Part shown: positions 18,219 to 26,079 of the stretch, in pieces
Position numbering within the stretch: position 1 is the first letter of the stretch
How the letters are laid out: every line of letters begins with the position of its first letter
Assembly: GCA_035693025.1 (NCBI GenBank)
Contig: DASSHI010000001.1
Location: 226,045 to 290,044, forward strand
DNA: 64,000 nt
Reading direction: 5' to 3'
Source of the DNA: VRUE01 sp035693025
GTDB lineage: Bacteria > Actinomycetota > Thermoleophilia > Solirubrobacterales > 70-9
Translations under genes and position numbers: made by a program
The notes under the pieces: model-generated
What the model was told of the DNA's origin: nothing
What the model saw: the letters and a program-made list of their open reading frames with translations, nothing else
The model's database searches: none

Positions 18219-18809
18219 GTGGCCGAGAGAAGTAGACCTCAGGGGACCGGTGAGGCGGAGCGTCGGTTCAAAGAAATCTTTGCCGCCGGCTACCCGCGCG
18301 TGTTCGCTTACGCGCTTCGACGCAGCGAAGATCGTGCGTCGGCGGAAGACGTAGTCTCTGAAACCTTCCTGATCGCCTGGCGGCGCCTCGACGCGGTGCC
18401 GCAAGAGCCTCTCCCGTGGATTCTGAGAACCGCCCGGAACGTTCTCGCCAATAGACGGCGTGCCGCCAAACGAAGAGGGGATGCGCAGCCGGGCGATCCG
18501 CAGGCGAACGAGCCTCCCGATCTCGGGACGGCAATCCCAGATCGGATTGCGGATCGGGATGCGTTCGCGGCTGCATTCAGAGCCCTCCAGCCGTCCGACC
18601 GGGAAGTACTGACCCTGATCGCGTGGGATGGCCTGGAACCGCGGGAAGCCGCGAAGGTCATGGGCTGCAGCGCTGCCGCATTCTCGATCCGCCTGCATCG
18701 AGCCCGTCGCCGGTTGTTGAAAGAACTCCGTTCCAGTGGACATTCCATAGCAGGAGACACTCGACATTCCCATGGTCCAAGCCGGCCGGACGCTGCGGAG
18801 GCAGGATGA
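18219..18809 (+). CDS. ECF-type RNA polymerase sigma factor
   Basis: 196 residues, GTG start. Region 2: residues ~15-85 (FKEIFAAGYPRVFAYALRR, ASAEDVVSETFLIAWRRL). Region 4: ~135-180 (ALQPSDREVLTLIAWDGLEP, CSAAAFSIRLHRARRRLL), the helix-turn-helix that reads the -35 box. Region 2 is linked to region 4 by a Pro/Asp-rich spacer, as in ECF factors. It overlaps the next gene (ATGA), which encodes a one-pass membrane protein, so the pair is probably a sigma factor with its regulator. Codon usage is less GC-biased than in the neighbouring housekeeping genes. Confidence 0.88.
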   Translation: MAERSRPQGTGEAERRFKEIFAAGYPRVFAYALRRSEDRASAEDVVSETFLIAWRRLDAVPQEPLPWILRTARNVLANRRRAAKRRGDAQPGDPQANEPPDLGTAIPDRIADRDAFAAAFRALQPSDREVLTLIAWDGLEPREAAKVMGCSAAAFSIRLHRARRRLLKELRSSGHSIAGDTRHSHGPSRPDAAEAG

Positions 18810-19870
18810 AAACTAGAAGTGACACGCTCGATCGCGAACTTAGCTCCCTCGATCCGGTGAGACTCGAGGAAATGGATCAAGCTCGCTGCGATGCGACGGC
18901 AGAGGCTCTCCTTTGCTCGATCCTCTCCGCGGAGCTCGAGCCAAGGGAAGACTCGGCCTCGCCGGCCAAGGGTCCGTCTAGGGTCCCGCTACCTAGCAAG
19001 CGCACGCTTGTAGTCGTCCTCGGAGGAGCCATCGCGGCGCTGACGCTGGCCGTTGGGCTTCCTAGCGGAATCAACGGAAATCACGACGCGATGGCTGCCC
19101 TCGACGAAGTGGCCGGTACGGCAGCGTCACAGCCGATCCAGTCCGCTCGACTGCCCTATCTCTACCTGAAGACCCAATCCTGGACTGTTGACACTTCGGT
19201 CGCTCAAGGGAAGGCATGGTCCGTGTACAGGTCGGAAATCAGGGAAGAATGGGCCGCAGGCGACGGCTCGGGCCGGCGGCGTGTGACCGAGGAACCGCCA
19301 CAGTTCGTAGGCCCAGCAGATCGTGCAACTTGGGAAGCCGCCGGTAAGCCAAATTTCCTTCCGGCCAATAGCGGTCACACTGCCGAAGAGTCCCTTCCGG
19401 CCGGTAGCTTCGAAGGTGGCGTCGCAGGCGAAGAACTTTCAGCGCTTCCCACTGGACCAACGGCTCTGTCGCAGGCCCTACGACAACGCGCCGAAGAGAT
19501 GCACAGCAGCGTGCCGATCCCTGCTCGGACGCTCGAATTGATCGGCGAATTGCTACGCAACCCAGCCGCTACCCCGGAACTTCGCGCAGCGCTCTACAAG
19601 GCCGCCGCAATGGTTCCGGGGATCGAATACCTCGGCGAGAGAACCGACGTGACCGGGCGAAAGGGCCTCGCAGTCGGGGTCGTTTCGACCTATTCCGGGG
19701 GACCCACGCTCTATTCGCTGATTTACGATCCCCGCAACTCGGAAGCGCTGGCCATGGAGGCGACGGTTCTCGGGCCCGTGGCGTTTGCAGATACGCCCGC
19801 CCCGTTCGTAATCACCGCCACCATCTACCTTGCGTCGGGAAGAGCTGAATCTGTGTCCAAAACGCCCTGA
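18806..19870 (+). CDS. CU044_5270-like membrane protein, partner of the ECF sigma factor
   Basis: 354 residues from ATG at 18806. Architecture: ~70-residue cytoplasmic part, one membrane helix (LVVVLGGAIAALTLAVGLP, residues ~73-92), then a long extracytoplasmic domain. The layout and gene order match the CU044_5270 family found next to ECF sigma genes in Actinomycetota; an anti-sigma role is inferred, not shown. No ZAS zinc motif (HxxxCxxC) is present in the N-terminal part. Codon use and composition differ from the core genes on either side. Confidence 0.65.
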   Translation: MKTRSDTLDRELSSLDPVRLEEMDQARCDATAEALLCSILSAELEPREDSASPAKGPSRVPLPSKRTLVVVLGGAIAALTLAVGLPSGINGNHDAMAALDEVAGTAASQPIQSARLPYLYLKTQSWTVDTSVAQGKAWSVYRSEIREEWAAGDGSGRRRVTEEPPQFVGPADRATWEAAGKPNFLPANSGHTAEESLPAGSFEGGVAGEELSALPTGPTALSQALRQRAEEMHSSVPIPARTLELIGELLRNPAATPELRAALYKAAAMVPGIEYLGERTDVTGRKGLAVGVVSTYSGGPTLYSLIYDPRNSEALAMEATVLGPVAFADTPAPFVITATIYLASGRAESVSKTP

Positions 19871-19968
19871 CTGCAAAGAGTCTGGCTCGATGCCCGGCCT
19901 CGGCCCTCGATGGACTAGGGTCGTCGAGCGCGGTTTTCGCTGCGCCTAAACAATCGAGAGGCGGTCCC

Positions 19969-20451
19969 TTGGATCCTGTCGGATATGAGCTGTGTACTCC
20001 CGAAGGCGGCAAGGGCGGTGGCGTTCGTGCGACTCGTGATTTCCGGGTCGGCGAGACGGTGATGATCGGGGTGCTCGAAGGCGAGGTCGCCCGCAACGAC
20101 TCCCACGCTACCCAGGTAAGTCGCACCAAGTGGGCCAGGCATGGTGGCCTCGGCCCCCAGGTCAACCACTCATGCAGTCCGAACTGCGGCGTTGAGCTGA
20201 ACGAGACAGGCGCCTGCAACTTCGTGGCTCGGAAGTCGATCTCCGACGGAGATGAGATCACCTTCGACTACGCGATGCGCAACTATTCGATCGAGCATTT
20301 TCCCGGTGGTTGTCTTTGCGGAGCGAGTATCTGTCGCGGTTCGATAACTGGTTGGAAGGATCTCCCCGCGGAACGCAAGGACGCCTATGAGGGACTGGTC
20401 GCGCCCTACCTGCTCGAGATCGATCGTGAGTCGGCTGGCTTGGTCGTCTGA
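19969..20451 (+). CDS. SET-domain protein (putative protein-lysine methyltransferase)
   Basis: 160 residues, TTG start 8 nt after GAGAGG. The compact SET core is complete: GGKGGGVRATRDFRVGE at residues ~13-29, the SAM-binding pseudoknot strand QVNHSCSPNCGV (~64-75) and DEITFDYAMRNY (~95-106). A post-SET-like cysteine cluster follows, CLCGASICRG (~114-123), which could bind zinc together with a cysteine of the NHSCSPNC motif. SET proteins use SAM to methylate lysines; bacterial substrates are mostly unknown. No histone-like gene is adjacent. It sits in the low-GC patch next to the tRNA and is likely acquired. Confidence 0.85.
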   Translation: MDPVGYELCTPEGGKGGGVRATRDFRVGETVMIGVLEGEVARNDSHATQVSRTKWARHGGLGPQVNHSCSPNCGVELNETGACNFVARKSISDGDEITFDYAMRNYSIEHFPGGCLCGASICRGSITGWKDLPAERKDAYEGLVAPYLLEIDRESAGLVV

Positions 20452-20500
20452 GTGCGTCGAGGGGACCGACACTGGACGACGATCCCGATACAGAACTTCG

Positions 20501-20812
20501 TCAGTCAGCTTGCGGATTAGCGGCGTTGATCGCCCATTGGGCGGCGAAGGCCCGTTCGTATGCGGGCCGCGCCTCGCCGCGGGCGACATAGGCAGCCAGT
20601 TTCGGAAACTCGTCCAGAAGGCCCGAAGGTCTCAGCCTGAGCAGTACCGACACCATCATGAGGTCGCCCGCGCTGAACGCCCCATCGAGCCAGTCGGCAT
20701 CGCCCAAGTGGGCGGAAAGCTGGACCAGTCGATCGCGGATGCGCTCTTTGACCAGAGCCAAGCCCTTGCCACCATCGGGCGACCGTTCAAAGGCGGTGAT
20801 GACGATGGTCAT
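20501..20812 (-). pseudogene. Glutathione S-transferase remnant (C-terminal half)
   Basis: About 103 codons resembling only the helical C-terminal domain of a GST (LGDADWLDGAFSAGDLMMVSV ... FPKLAAYVARGEARPAYERAF). The thioredoxin-like N-terminal domain that binds glutathione is missing: the sequence upstream on this strand (20813-20887) does not encode one in any frame. A full GST has about 200 residues. Probably a decayed gene stranded at the end of the accessory patch; a functional one-domain protein is possible but unlikely. Confidence 0.65.
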
Positions 20813-20875
20813 CGCGAGACGCTCTCATGTCTTCCTTCATAAGGATAAGAGCTCGGCCCGACTCAGGTGCCCAGC

Positions 20876-20881
20876 TACGGT
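20876..20881 (+). promoter_or_regulatory. Putative -10 box for leaderless minimal-zincin mRNA
   Basis: TACGGT lies 6 nt before the ATG at 20888, with no Shine-Dalgarno. Fits the TANNNT-N6-8-start geometry seen elsewhere in the window. Confidence 0.4.
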
Positions 20882-20887
20882 TAGGCC

Positions 20888-21217
20888 ATGGATGACGCCC
20901 CCGAGCTCGACGAGTTCGAGTCGCTGGTGGTCGATGCGATCGACCGATTGCCGGACGAATTCCAGGAGGTGTTGGCGAAAGTCGCAGTGGTCGTCTCGGA
21001 CCGTGGAGCGGAGGCGCATGCCTATGGGCAGTACTTCGGCGACGGACTGGCCGCCGAACGCTACGAGGATCGGATCGTCATCTATCGGGACACGCTCGAA
21101 CGCGACTTCGGCCACGATCGCGCCCTGCTTGCCGGCCAGGTCGAGCGGACCCTGCGGCACGAGCTGGCCCATCACCTCGGATGGGGCGAGCGAGGCGTCG
21201 GCGGATTGGGACTCTGA
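20888..21217 (+). CDS. Small zincin-like metallopeptidase family protein
   Basis: 109 residues. The C-terminal HELAHHLGWGE is a zinc-protease HExxH motif followed by a downstream Glu, and the N-terminal FESLVVDAIDRLPDEFQEVL is typical of the small actinobacterial minimal-zincin family. Activity has not been shown for most members. The 3' end overlaps the convergent phzF-like gene by 46 bp, so both C-termini are encoded on the same DNA. Confidence 0.8.
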   Translation: MDDAPELDEFESLVVDAIDRLPDEFQEVLAKVAVVVSDRGAEAHAYGQYFGDGLAAERYEDRIVIYRDTLERDFGHDRALLAGQVERTLRHELAHHLGWGERGVGGLGL

Positions 21218-21876
21218 GCGCGGGATTCGACCAGGCGCGTCCGGCCGCCCAACTCGACCGTCCCGTCGGCGAGCGGCTCGCAGCGGAGAATCGAGCCGTG
21301 TCCCTGATGGACCGTGAGCTGCCGACCGAGTTGGGCGCAGAGGGCGATCGCGGCCGACCCCGTGGCCTCGTCCTCGTCGATCCCCAGCTCGGGGGCGAAG
21401 GCGCGGGCACGGATCGTCCCGGCGTCCTCATCGATCCAGGCCCAGGCGTACGTGTTCGCGCCGGCTGCGGCCGGATCGAGTCGCCGGACATCGGCCGGAG
21501 AGCGCAGCTGTCGGTACTCGAAGGGCGGCGCCCACTCGGGACGGGCGACGACGAACGCGTCCTCGCCCGCGTTTCGAACCCCGATCTCTCCGGCGATGGT
21601 GCGCAATGCCTGCACCGGCGAGCCCTCGTGTGCAAGCAACCAGGCGACGCCCACCGTCGGATGGCCCGCGAAGGGGAGCTCGACCTCGGGGGTGTAGATC
21701 CGCAGCCGACCATCGGCCCGATCCTCGACGAAGGCCGTCTCGCTGAAGCCGAGCTGAGCGGCAATGCCCTGACGCTCGGCGACGGGCACCCGCTCTCCGT
21801 CGAGGAACACGCCGAGCGGGTTGCCCCACTCGCCGTCCTCGTTGACGAAGACGCGCAGGACACGGAGGTCGGCCAC
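21172..21876 (-). CDS. PhzF-family isomerase/epimerase-like protein
   Basis: 234 residues. PhzF proteins have a diaminopimelate-epimerase-like double-barrel fold. Conserved features are present: LGFSETAFVE with the catalytic Glu (~residue 45), FAGHPTVGVAWLLAHEG (~69-85) and DEDEATGSAAIALCAQLG near residues 177-194. Members are often annotated as phenazine proteins although most have no link to phenazines; no phz genes are present here. GTG start at 21876, preceded by a TAAGAT box at N6. Confidence 0.85.
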   Translation of the reverse strand: MADLRVLRVFVNEDGEWGNPLGVFLDGERVPVAERQGIAAQLGFSETAFVEDRADGRLRIYTPEVELPFAGHPTVGVAWLLAHEGSPVQALRTIAGEIGVRNAGEDAFVVARPEWAPPFEYRQLRSPADVRRLDPAAAGANTYAWAWIDEDAGTIRARAFAPELGIDEDEATGSAAIALCAQLGRQLTVHQGHGSILRCEPLADGTVELGGRTRLVESRAQSPNPPTPRSPHPR

Positions 21877-21882
21877 CGCCCG

Positions 21883-21888
21883 ATCTTA
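21883..21888 (-). promoter_or_regulatory. Putative -10 box for leaderless phzF-like mRNA
   Basis: On the minus strand, TAAGAT ends 6 nt before the GTG start at 21876; no ribosome binding site is visible. Confidence 0.4.
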
Positions 21889-21955
21889 GGCGGCTCCGCC
21901 GTCCTCTGGGAGAGAATGCATCGCGGCGTGTTCGTCCCACAACGAGAGGAGAGAA

Positions 21956-22258
21956 GTGTCCGAGTCAGCAGAGAAGCGAGGTTGGGGACGGCGCCTGCCG
22001 GCCCTGCTGGTTGTCCTGTCCATCGGTATCGCCGGGGTTGCATGGGCCGGCTGCGGCGGTAGCAGCGACAGCACCGGCGAAGCCCAAAATCAGATTGAAA
22101 ACGGCCTCGAAGAAGCAAAGGAAGGCCTCGAAAAGGGCAAGGAACAAGCCCGGAAGTCGATCGAAAGGGCCAAGCAGGAAGCCCAGAGGGGGATCGAAGA
22201 AGGTAAGAAGGAAGCCCAGCGCGGCATCGAAGAAGCCGGAAAGAACGCCCGGGAATAA
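21956..22258 (+). CDS. Small lipoprotein with repeated amphipathic helix
   Basis: 100 residues, GTG start behind a strong GAGAGGAGAGAA ribosome site. A signal peptide (residues ~10-32) ends in a lipobox-like VAWAGC. The mature part is a single highly charged helix, built from repeats of about eight to eleven residues such as IERAKQEAQRGIEEGKKEA, very rich in Glu, Lys, Ala and Gln with no aromatic residues. It looks like an apolipoprotein- or LEA-like helix that could lie on the membrane or form a coiled coil. No function is known. Confidence 0.65.
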   Translation: MSESAEKRGWGRRLPALLVVLSIGIAGVAWAGCGGSSDSTGEAQNQIENGLEEAKEGLEKGKEQARKSIERAKQEAQRGIEEGKKEAQRGIEEAGKNARE

Positions 22259-22263
22259 TCGCT

Positions 22264-23556
22264 TCAGACTGAAGCGGCCGCCGGGGCCGACTCTTCGGCG
22301 AGGTCCTCGGCAAGGGCCTCGACGACGCGCGGGTCGAACTGGCTGCCGCCGCTGCGGCGCAGCTCGGCCAGTGCTTCGGTGGGGCCGATCGGTTCGCGGT
22401 GGGGACGCGCTTCGGCAAGCGCCGCGAAGGCGACTGCGACCGCGATCACCCGAGCGCCGAGCGGGATCGAGTCGCCGGCCAAGCCGTCGGGATAGCCGCT
22501 GCCGTCGAAGCGCTCGGAGCTGGAGCGGACAAGGCGGGCGACTCCGGCGAGGCTCGGCGCCGCGGCGACGATCCTGGCGCCGTCCGCGGTTTGGCTGCGC
22601 ACCAGTGCCCGCTCTACTTCGTCCAGTTGCTCCTTTTCGAGGACCGAGTCCGGTATCGCCAGCAGGCCGACCCGTTGCAGCTCCGCAGCAAGGGCGATGT
22701 CGTCGATTGCTTCGCGGTCGACCCGCAGCCGCCTCGCGAGGGAGATCGCCCGATAGGCGGCGAGGCGTGGACTGCCGGCCAGGTCTGGCCGTCGGGCATC
22801 GAGGGCCGCCATCAGCACGGCGTGGGCTTGGCGCCTGGCCGAGCGCTGGCGTCGTTGCCGGTGCGCCGCGAGCCGCCGGCCGGCGAGCTGGAATGCCGCC
22901 TCGGCATCGCCCGCCTCGGTGGGAATGGTCGCCTCTCCGTAGGAGCGCCCGTTGAGCGTTTCGGAGTCATCGTCGCACCCGCCGGTTGCCGCCAGGACGA
23001 TCTCACCGAGCTGTCGCCCGGCGACCGGGACGAGGACGGCGAGCCTGCTCGCAGCGACCCGGTAGGCGATCCCGCCGAGCGGGGAGACCGCGTCGAGGAG
23101 CTGGTGGCCCGAGCGGCGGAGGACCTCGTCGCCGGAGCTATAGCCGAGGCGGTCGTTGTGTGCCTCCAGTCCCTCAAGCTCGAGCAGGACCAGTACCCAG
23201 CCGCCGCCGGGCGCCGCTGCGGCCGCTGAGATGTCGGCTTCGAGGCTGGCGCGATTGCGCAGGCCGGTGACCCTGTCGTTGACGGAATCGCGCCGGCGCT
23301 GCACGAGCTCATGGGATTGGCGCCGGTTCGTTTCGACCATCCGCAGGAAGACCGTGACGATCAGGCCCAGGGTCAGCCAGAAGACAAGCGCGGGAACCCT
23401 CTGGTTGAGATGGTCGAAGACGAGCAGCGCCATGCTGATCAACGCAAAGAGGGCTGGACCGATCATCGAACGCCATCCACTCGGTCCGACCACTGCGCTC
23501 CATGCCCCGCGGATCACGTACACAGTCCCCCATCGGCCGGTCTGGGCCGAGGGCAA
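22264..23556 (-). CDS. Degenerate GGDEF plus HD-GYP membrane protein
   Basis: 430 residues from TTG at 23556 (GTG at 23523 is also possible). Two membrane helices (~32-48, 54-72), then a GGDEF-fold domain (~88-185) in which the DRVTGLRNR and GYSSGDEVL landmarks remain but the signature itself reads AASRL (168-172) and the first metal Asp is Glu. The following HD-GYP-like domain (~260-415) keeps FDGSGYPDGLAGDSIPLGAR but has QR for the HD pair, SSE for HHE, and AVAFAA for ADxFDA. Both catalytic sites are therefore lost; a c-di-GMP receptor or scaffold role is inferred. Confidence 0.82.
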   Translation of the reverse strand: MPSAQTGRWGTVYVIRGAWSAVVGPSGWRSMIGPALFALISMALLVFDHLNQRVPALVFWLTLGLIVTVFLRMVETNRRQSHELVQRRRDSVNDRVTGLRNRASLEADISAAAAAPGGGWVLVLLELEGLEAHNDRLGYSSGDEVLRRSGHQLLDAVSPLGGIAYRVAASRLAVLVPVAGRQLGEIVLAATGGCDDDSETLNGRSYGEATIPTEAGDAEAAFQLAGRRLAAHRQRRQRSARRQAHAVLMAALDARRPDLAGSPRLAAYRAISLARRLRVDREAIDDIALAAELQRVGLLAIPDSVLEKEQLDEVERALVRSQTADGARIVAAAPSLAGVARLVRSSSERFDGSGYPDGLAGDSIPLGARVIAVAVAFAALAEARPHREPIGPTEALAELRRSGGSQFDPRVVEALAEDLAEESAPAAASV

Positions 23557-23586
23557 CCCCCCGCGGACGATTAATCGAGGTCGTGC

Positions 23587-24363
23587 TCAGCGGACGACGC
23601 AGTTGCGCGTCAGCGTGGTCACGATCTTCTTGCCTTCGGCGAACTCGAACGTTCCCCGGGTAAAGGAGAAGATCGCCCCTGGGAAGCCGGTGGGGGCGGC
23701 GCAGCGGGCGCTGAGGAAGCTATAGCGCTTGCCGCGGAAGCTGTAGCGACGGTCGAAGACGAGGGCGACGTCGGTGACGTAGCCGAGATCGGACGCGAGT
23801 TTCGGAACCCTGGCCGCCAGCACCGTGCCGAATTTGCCTCGTCGCGGATGCCGGATCGTGAACGCCAGCACCACGGTGACGTCGGTGGGCGTGGACGCGT
23901 AGACGTGCAGCAGGATCGCCGGCCGACCGTGGGCGAGGCCGTTGAACGCCAGCATCTCGCCGTGTACCGCGAACGGCGCGCTCTGGGGGAAGGCGACGTC
24001 TGCGTCGAAGCCGCCGTGCCCGACCAGCGCGCCGCGGCATCGGGCCAGTGCGATAGCCGAGCTGGTCGACTCCAGCTGTGCGGCTCGGCAGAGCGGCAGG
24101 CCCTTGGTCGTGATGTGGCCGTAGCGGTTCACGCCGAACGTGATGCGGCGCAGCTGTGGGGGCTTGCTGCCGTCGGCGGTCTTGATCGCAGTGTTGAGAT
24201 GGACCGTGACGGGAACGTCGCGGTCGCGAGGCAGGGAGCGGGGCGAAAAGCCGCCGCCGAACTTGACGAAGAGCCCGTTGCTGCCCGATATCTCGGCATG
24301 GGCTATGGCGGCGCCGAAGAGCACCGCGGCTAGCAGCAACCCTATGGCGGCGAGGCGCTTCAT
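23587..24363 (-). CDS. Secreted protein of unknown function
   Basis: 258 residues with a clear Sec signal peptide (MKRLAAIGLLLAAVLFGAAIAHA). The mature domain (~24-258) is predicted beta-rich, with four or five cysteines (CRAAQLES, ARCRGAL, SARCAAP, RNCVVR) that could form disulphides. The pattern GxxxDFGTNRYGHITTKGLPxC is seen as VNRYGHITTKGLPLC; similar secreted proteins occur in Thermoleophilia, but I know no function. Expression probably starts from the TACAAT box at 24379-24384. Confidence 0.6.
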   Translation of the reverse strand: MKRLAAIGLLLAAVLFGAAIAHAEISGSNGLFVKFGGGFSPRSLPRDRDVPVTVHLNTAIKTADGSKPPQLRRITFGVNRYGHITTKGLPLCRAAQLESTSSAIALARCRGALVGHGGFDADVAFPQSAPFAVHGEMLAFNGLAHGRPAILLHVYASTPTDVTVVLAFTIRHPRRGKFGTVLAARVPKLASDLGYVTDVALVFDRRYSFRGKRYSFLSARCAAPTGFPGAIFSFTRGTFEFAEGKKIVTTLTRNCVVR

Positions 24364-24378
24364 CCCGATTCCAGGGGA

Positions 24379-24384
24379 ATTGTA
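24379..24384 (-). promoter_or_regulatory. Putative -10 box of the secreted-protein gene
   Basis: On the minus strand TACAAT, a near-consensus -10, lies 15 nt before the ATG at 24363. It is embedded in a small inverted repeat, GGAATtgtATTCC (24376-24388), which could be an operator. Confidence 0.45.
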
Positions 24385-24461
24385 TTCCGGTACCGCACGG
24401 GTCAGGGGACGGTTCGGTTAAGTCGGGCAGGGGCAGACGGGCGCCCACGCTTTCGGTCGCT

Positions 24462-25331
24462 TCAGCCGGCGTCGTCCTTGCCGCTCCCGGGCCGCGTCAC
24501 CCGTTCGACGCCCTGGCGCACTTCTTCGACCGCCTCGCGGGTGGTCGCCAGGGCCTCTTCGGAGGCGGCGGTGAGGCCCTCGCTGGGCTTGCCGCCGACG
24601 ACGTCGCGGAAGGCGTTCTTGAAGCGCTCGGTGTGGCGGTCGGGCTTGAATCGCTCCTCGGCCGTCGCCTGCTTGGCGGGATTGCGCTCGGTGTAGCGGC
24701 GGCGCGCCCAGGCCGAATCGGGCTTGCCGACGCGGGCGGCGCCGTAGATCGCGATTGGAAAGACGAAGAAGCCGATCGAGCCGTGCAGGACACGCTTCTT
24801 GAGGAAGCAGATCGCGACCATGACGAAGACGAAGACGGCGCCGAGGATGCTGGCGATCGTCTGCTCGAACGAGCTCGTGTCGAAGCTGAACGGGCTGAAG
24901 CCGAGCAGGATCAGCATCATCCCCGCCGCAGCGATCACGGTCGCGTCGATCGAGGCGCGGCCCTGCTCGGCCCAGTAGACGTCGTCGAGATAGACCCAGA
25001 GCGCGAACTCGTCGATCGTCAGGCCGGCGCCGACGCCGAAGAGGAAGGCGCAGATCTCGGTGTAGGGGCTCTCGCCCAGCGCCGCCAGACCGAGCGTTCC
25101 GAAGATCATCATCGTGACGATCCCGAAGACGAGGTGGTGGACGTGGACGCCGCCCTCGCTGACCACGCTGCCCGGCCACCAGGGCACCCGCGGGCTGCGC
25201 ATCAGACGGGTGCTCATGCGGATGAAGGCGAAGGAGAGGATGAAGCCGACGAGGACCAGGAAGAGGCCCTGTTTTTCGTTGGCGATGATCTGGTCGTTCC
25301 AGAAATCGCTGAATATCGAGGCGGCGGTCAT
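24462..25331 (-). CDS. Polytopic membrane protein with HVHH and DEF...DD motifs
   Basis: 289 residues from ATG at 25331 (overlaps the upstream gene by ATGA). Six membrane helices in residues ~20-205, then a charged cytoplasmic tail of ~85 residues. Striking conserved polar residues lie at helix ends: GGVHVHHLVFG (~residues 60-70) and GAGLTIDEFALWVYLDDVYW (~98-117). His and Asp/Glu so placed could form a metal site inside the membrane, as in intramembrane hydrolases, but that is inference; I recognise the motif only as a conserved actinobacterial membrane family without known function. Last gene of a four-gene operon. Confidence 0.65.
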   Translation of the reverse strand: MTAASIFSDFWNDQIIANEKQGLFLVLVGFILSFAFIRMSTRLMRSPRVPWWPGSVVSEGGVHVHHLVFGIVTMMIFGTLGLAALGESPYTEICAFLFGVGAGLTIDEFALWVYLDDVYWAEQGRASIDATVIAAAGMMLILLGFSPFSFDTSSFEQTIASILGAVFVFVMVAICFLKKRVLHGSIGFFVFPIAIYGAARVGKPDSAWARRRYTERNPAKQATAEERFKPDRHTERFKNAFRDVVGGKPSEGLTAASEEALATTREAVEEVRQGVERVTRPGSGKDDAG

Positions 25332-26071
25332 CGGCTCACCGGGGCCGAGTGTAGATGCGGCGCCGCTCCGTCCTCGGCGGCGATCAGGTCGAGCGTCAGC
25401 AGAACCGCGGCGACCGCGTAGAAGGGGGTCAGCACGACGTTGGTCGCGGTGTCGAGGGCCCACTCGGCGATCAGCGAGTTGCCGAGCGCCGCATGGGCGC
25501 CGGCCGTCGCCACGTCGGTGAGCGCGTCGCTGGCGATCTCGATCGGGACGAGCACGGCGAGGACCAGCCAGAAATGGCCGCGCACGAGGTGGAAGCTGCG
25601 GACGATCGAGGCGCGCACCCCGCGCCCCTCGATCTCCGCGACCGGCGCCGCCATGCCGAGGTAGACGAAGAGGAGCAGCCCGGGAATGAGGAAGACGACG
25701 AGCCCGACGGCGACCAGGATGCCGAAGATCAGGTCGATCGCGATCAGCGTCCGGTAGTTCACCATTCGCGCGACGTCGAGCGTGGCAGGCGGACGCCCGT
25801 CGGCGCCGCGCGGATGGGTCAGCAAGATCGCCACGGCGCCGGTGTAGAAGACCTCGCCGAGCAGGCCGGTGATCGCGAGCAGCACGACTGCGAGCAGCGT
25901 GCCGACGATTTCAAAGCTGGAGCCGAGGTTCAGAACGGTCGCCTTGACATGGACCGGGACGGCGTGGGCCAGGCCGAGCGGCACGAAGACGAGGAAGGCG
26001 AGCGGCAGAAGCGAGCGCGCCCAGGCGAAGTACGTCCGCCAGATCCGTCCGTAGAGGGAGAGGACGCTCAT
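25328..26071 (-). CDS. Multi-pass membrane protein (GlpQ-membrane-domain/DUF7847-like)
   Basis: 247 residues, five or six membrane helices. The pattern of long helices separated by FHLVRGHFWLVLAVLVPIEI and a VFLIPGLLLFVYLGMAAPVAEIEG segment resembles the membrane domain found in glycerophosphodiester phosphodiesterases and related DUF families; no catalytic domain is attached. Function unknown. Third of four genes: 8 nt after the zinc-ribbon gene and overlapping the next by 4 nt. Confidence 0.55.
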   Translation of the reverse strand: MSVLSLYGRIWRTYFAWARSLLPLAFLVFVPLGLAHAVPVHVKATVLNLGSSFEIVGTLLAVVLLAITGLLGEVFYTGAVAILLTHPRGADGRPPATLDVARMVNYRTLIAIDLIFGILVAVGLVVFLIPGLLLFVYLGMAAPVAEIEGRGVRASIVRSFHLVRGHFWLVLAVLVPIEIASDALTDVATAGAHAALGNSLIAEWALDTATNVVLTPFYAVAAVLLTLDLIAAEDGAAPHLHSAPVSR

Positions 26072-26079
26072 GTCGCGAT

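Noticed and set aside
20501..20812. Functional one-domain glutathione transferase
   Set aside because: The glutathione-binding N-terminal domain is absent and no start with a ribosome site precedes the remnant.
17834..20900. Attachment-site duplication of the tRNA 3' end bounding an island
   Set aside because: No second copy of the T-arm/acceptor sequence was found by eye in the next 3 kb.
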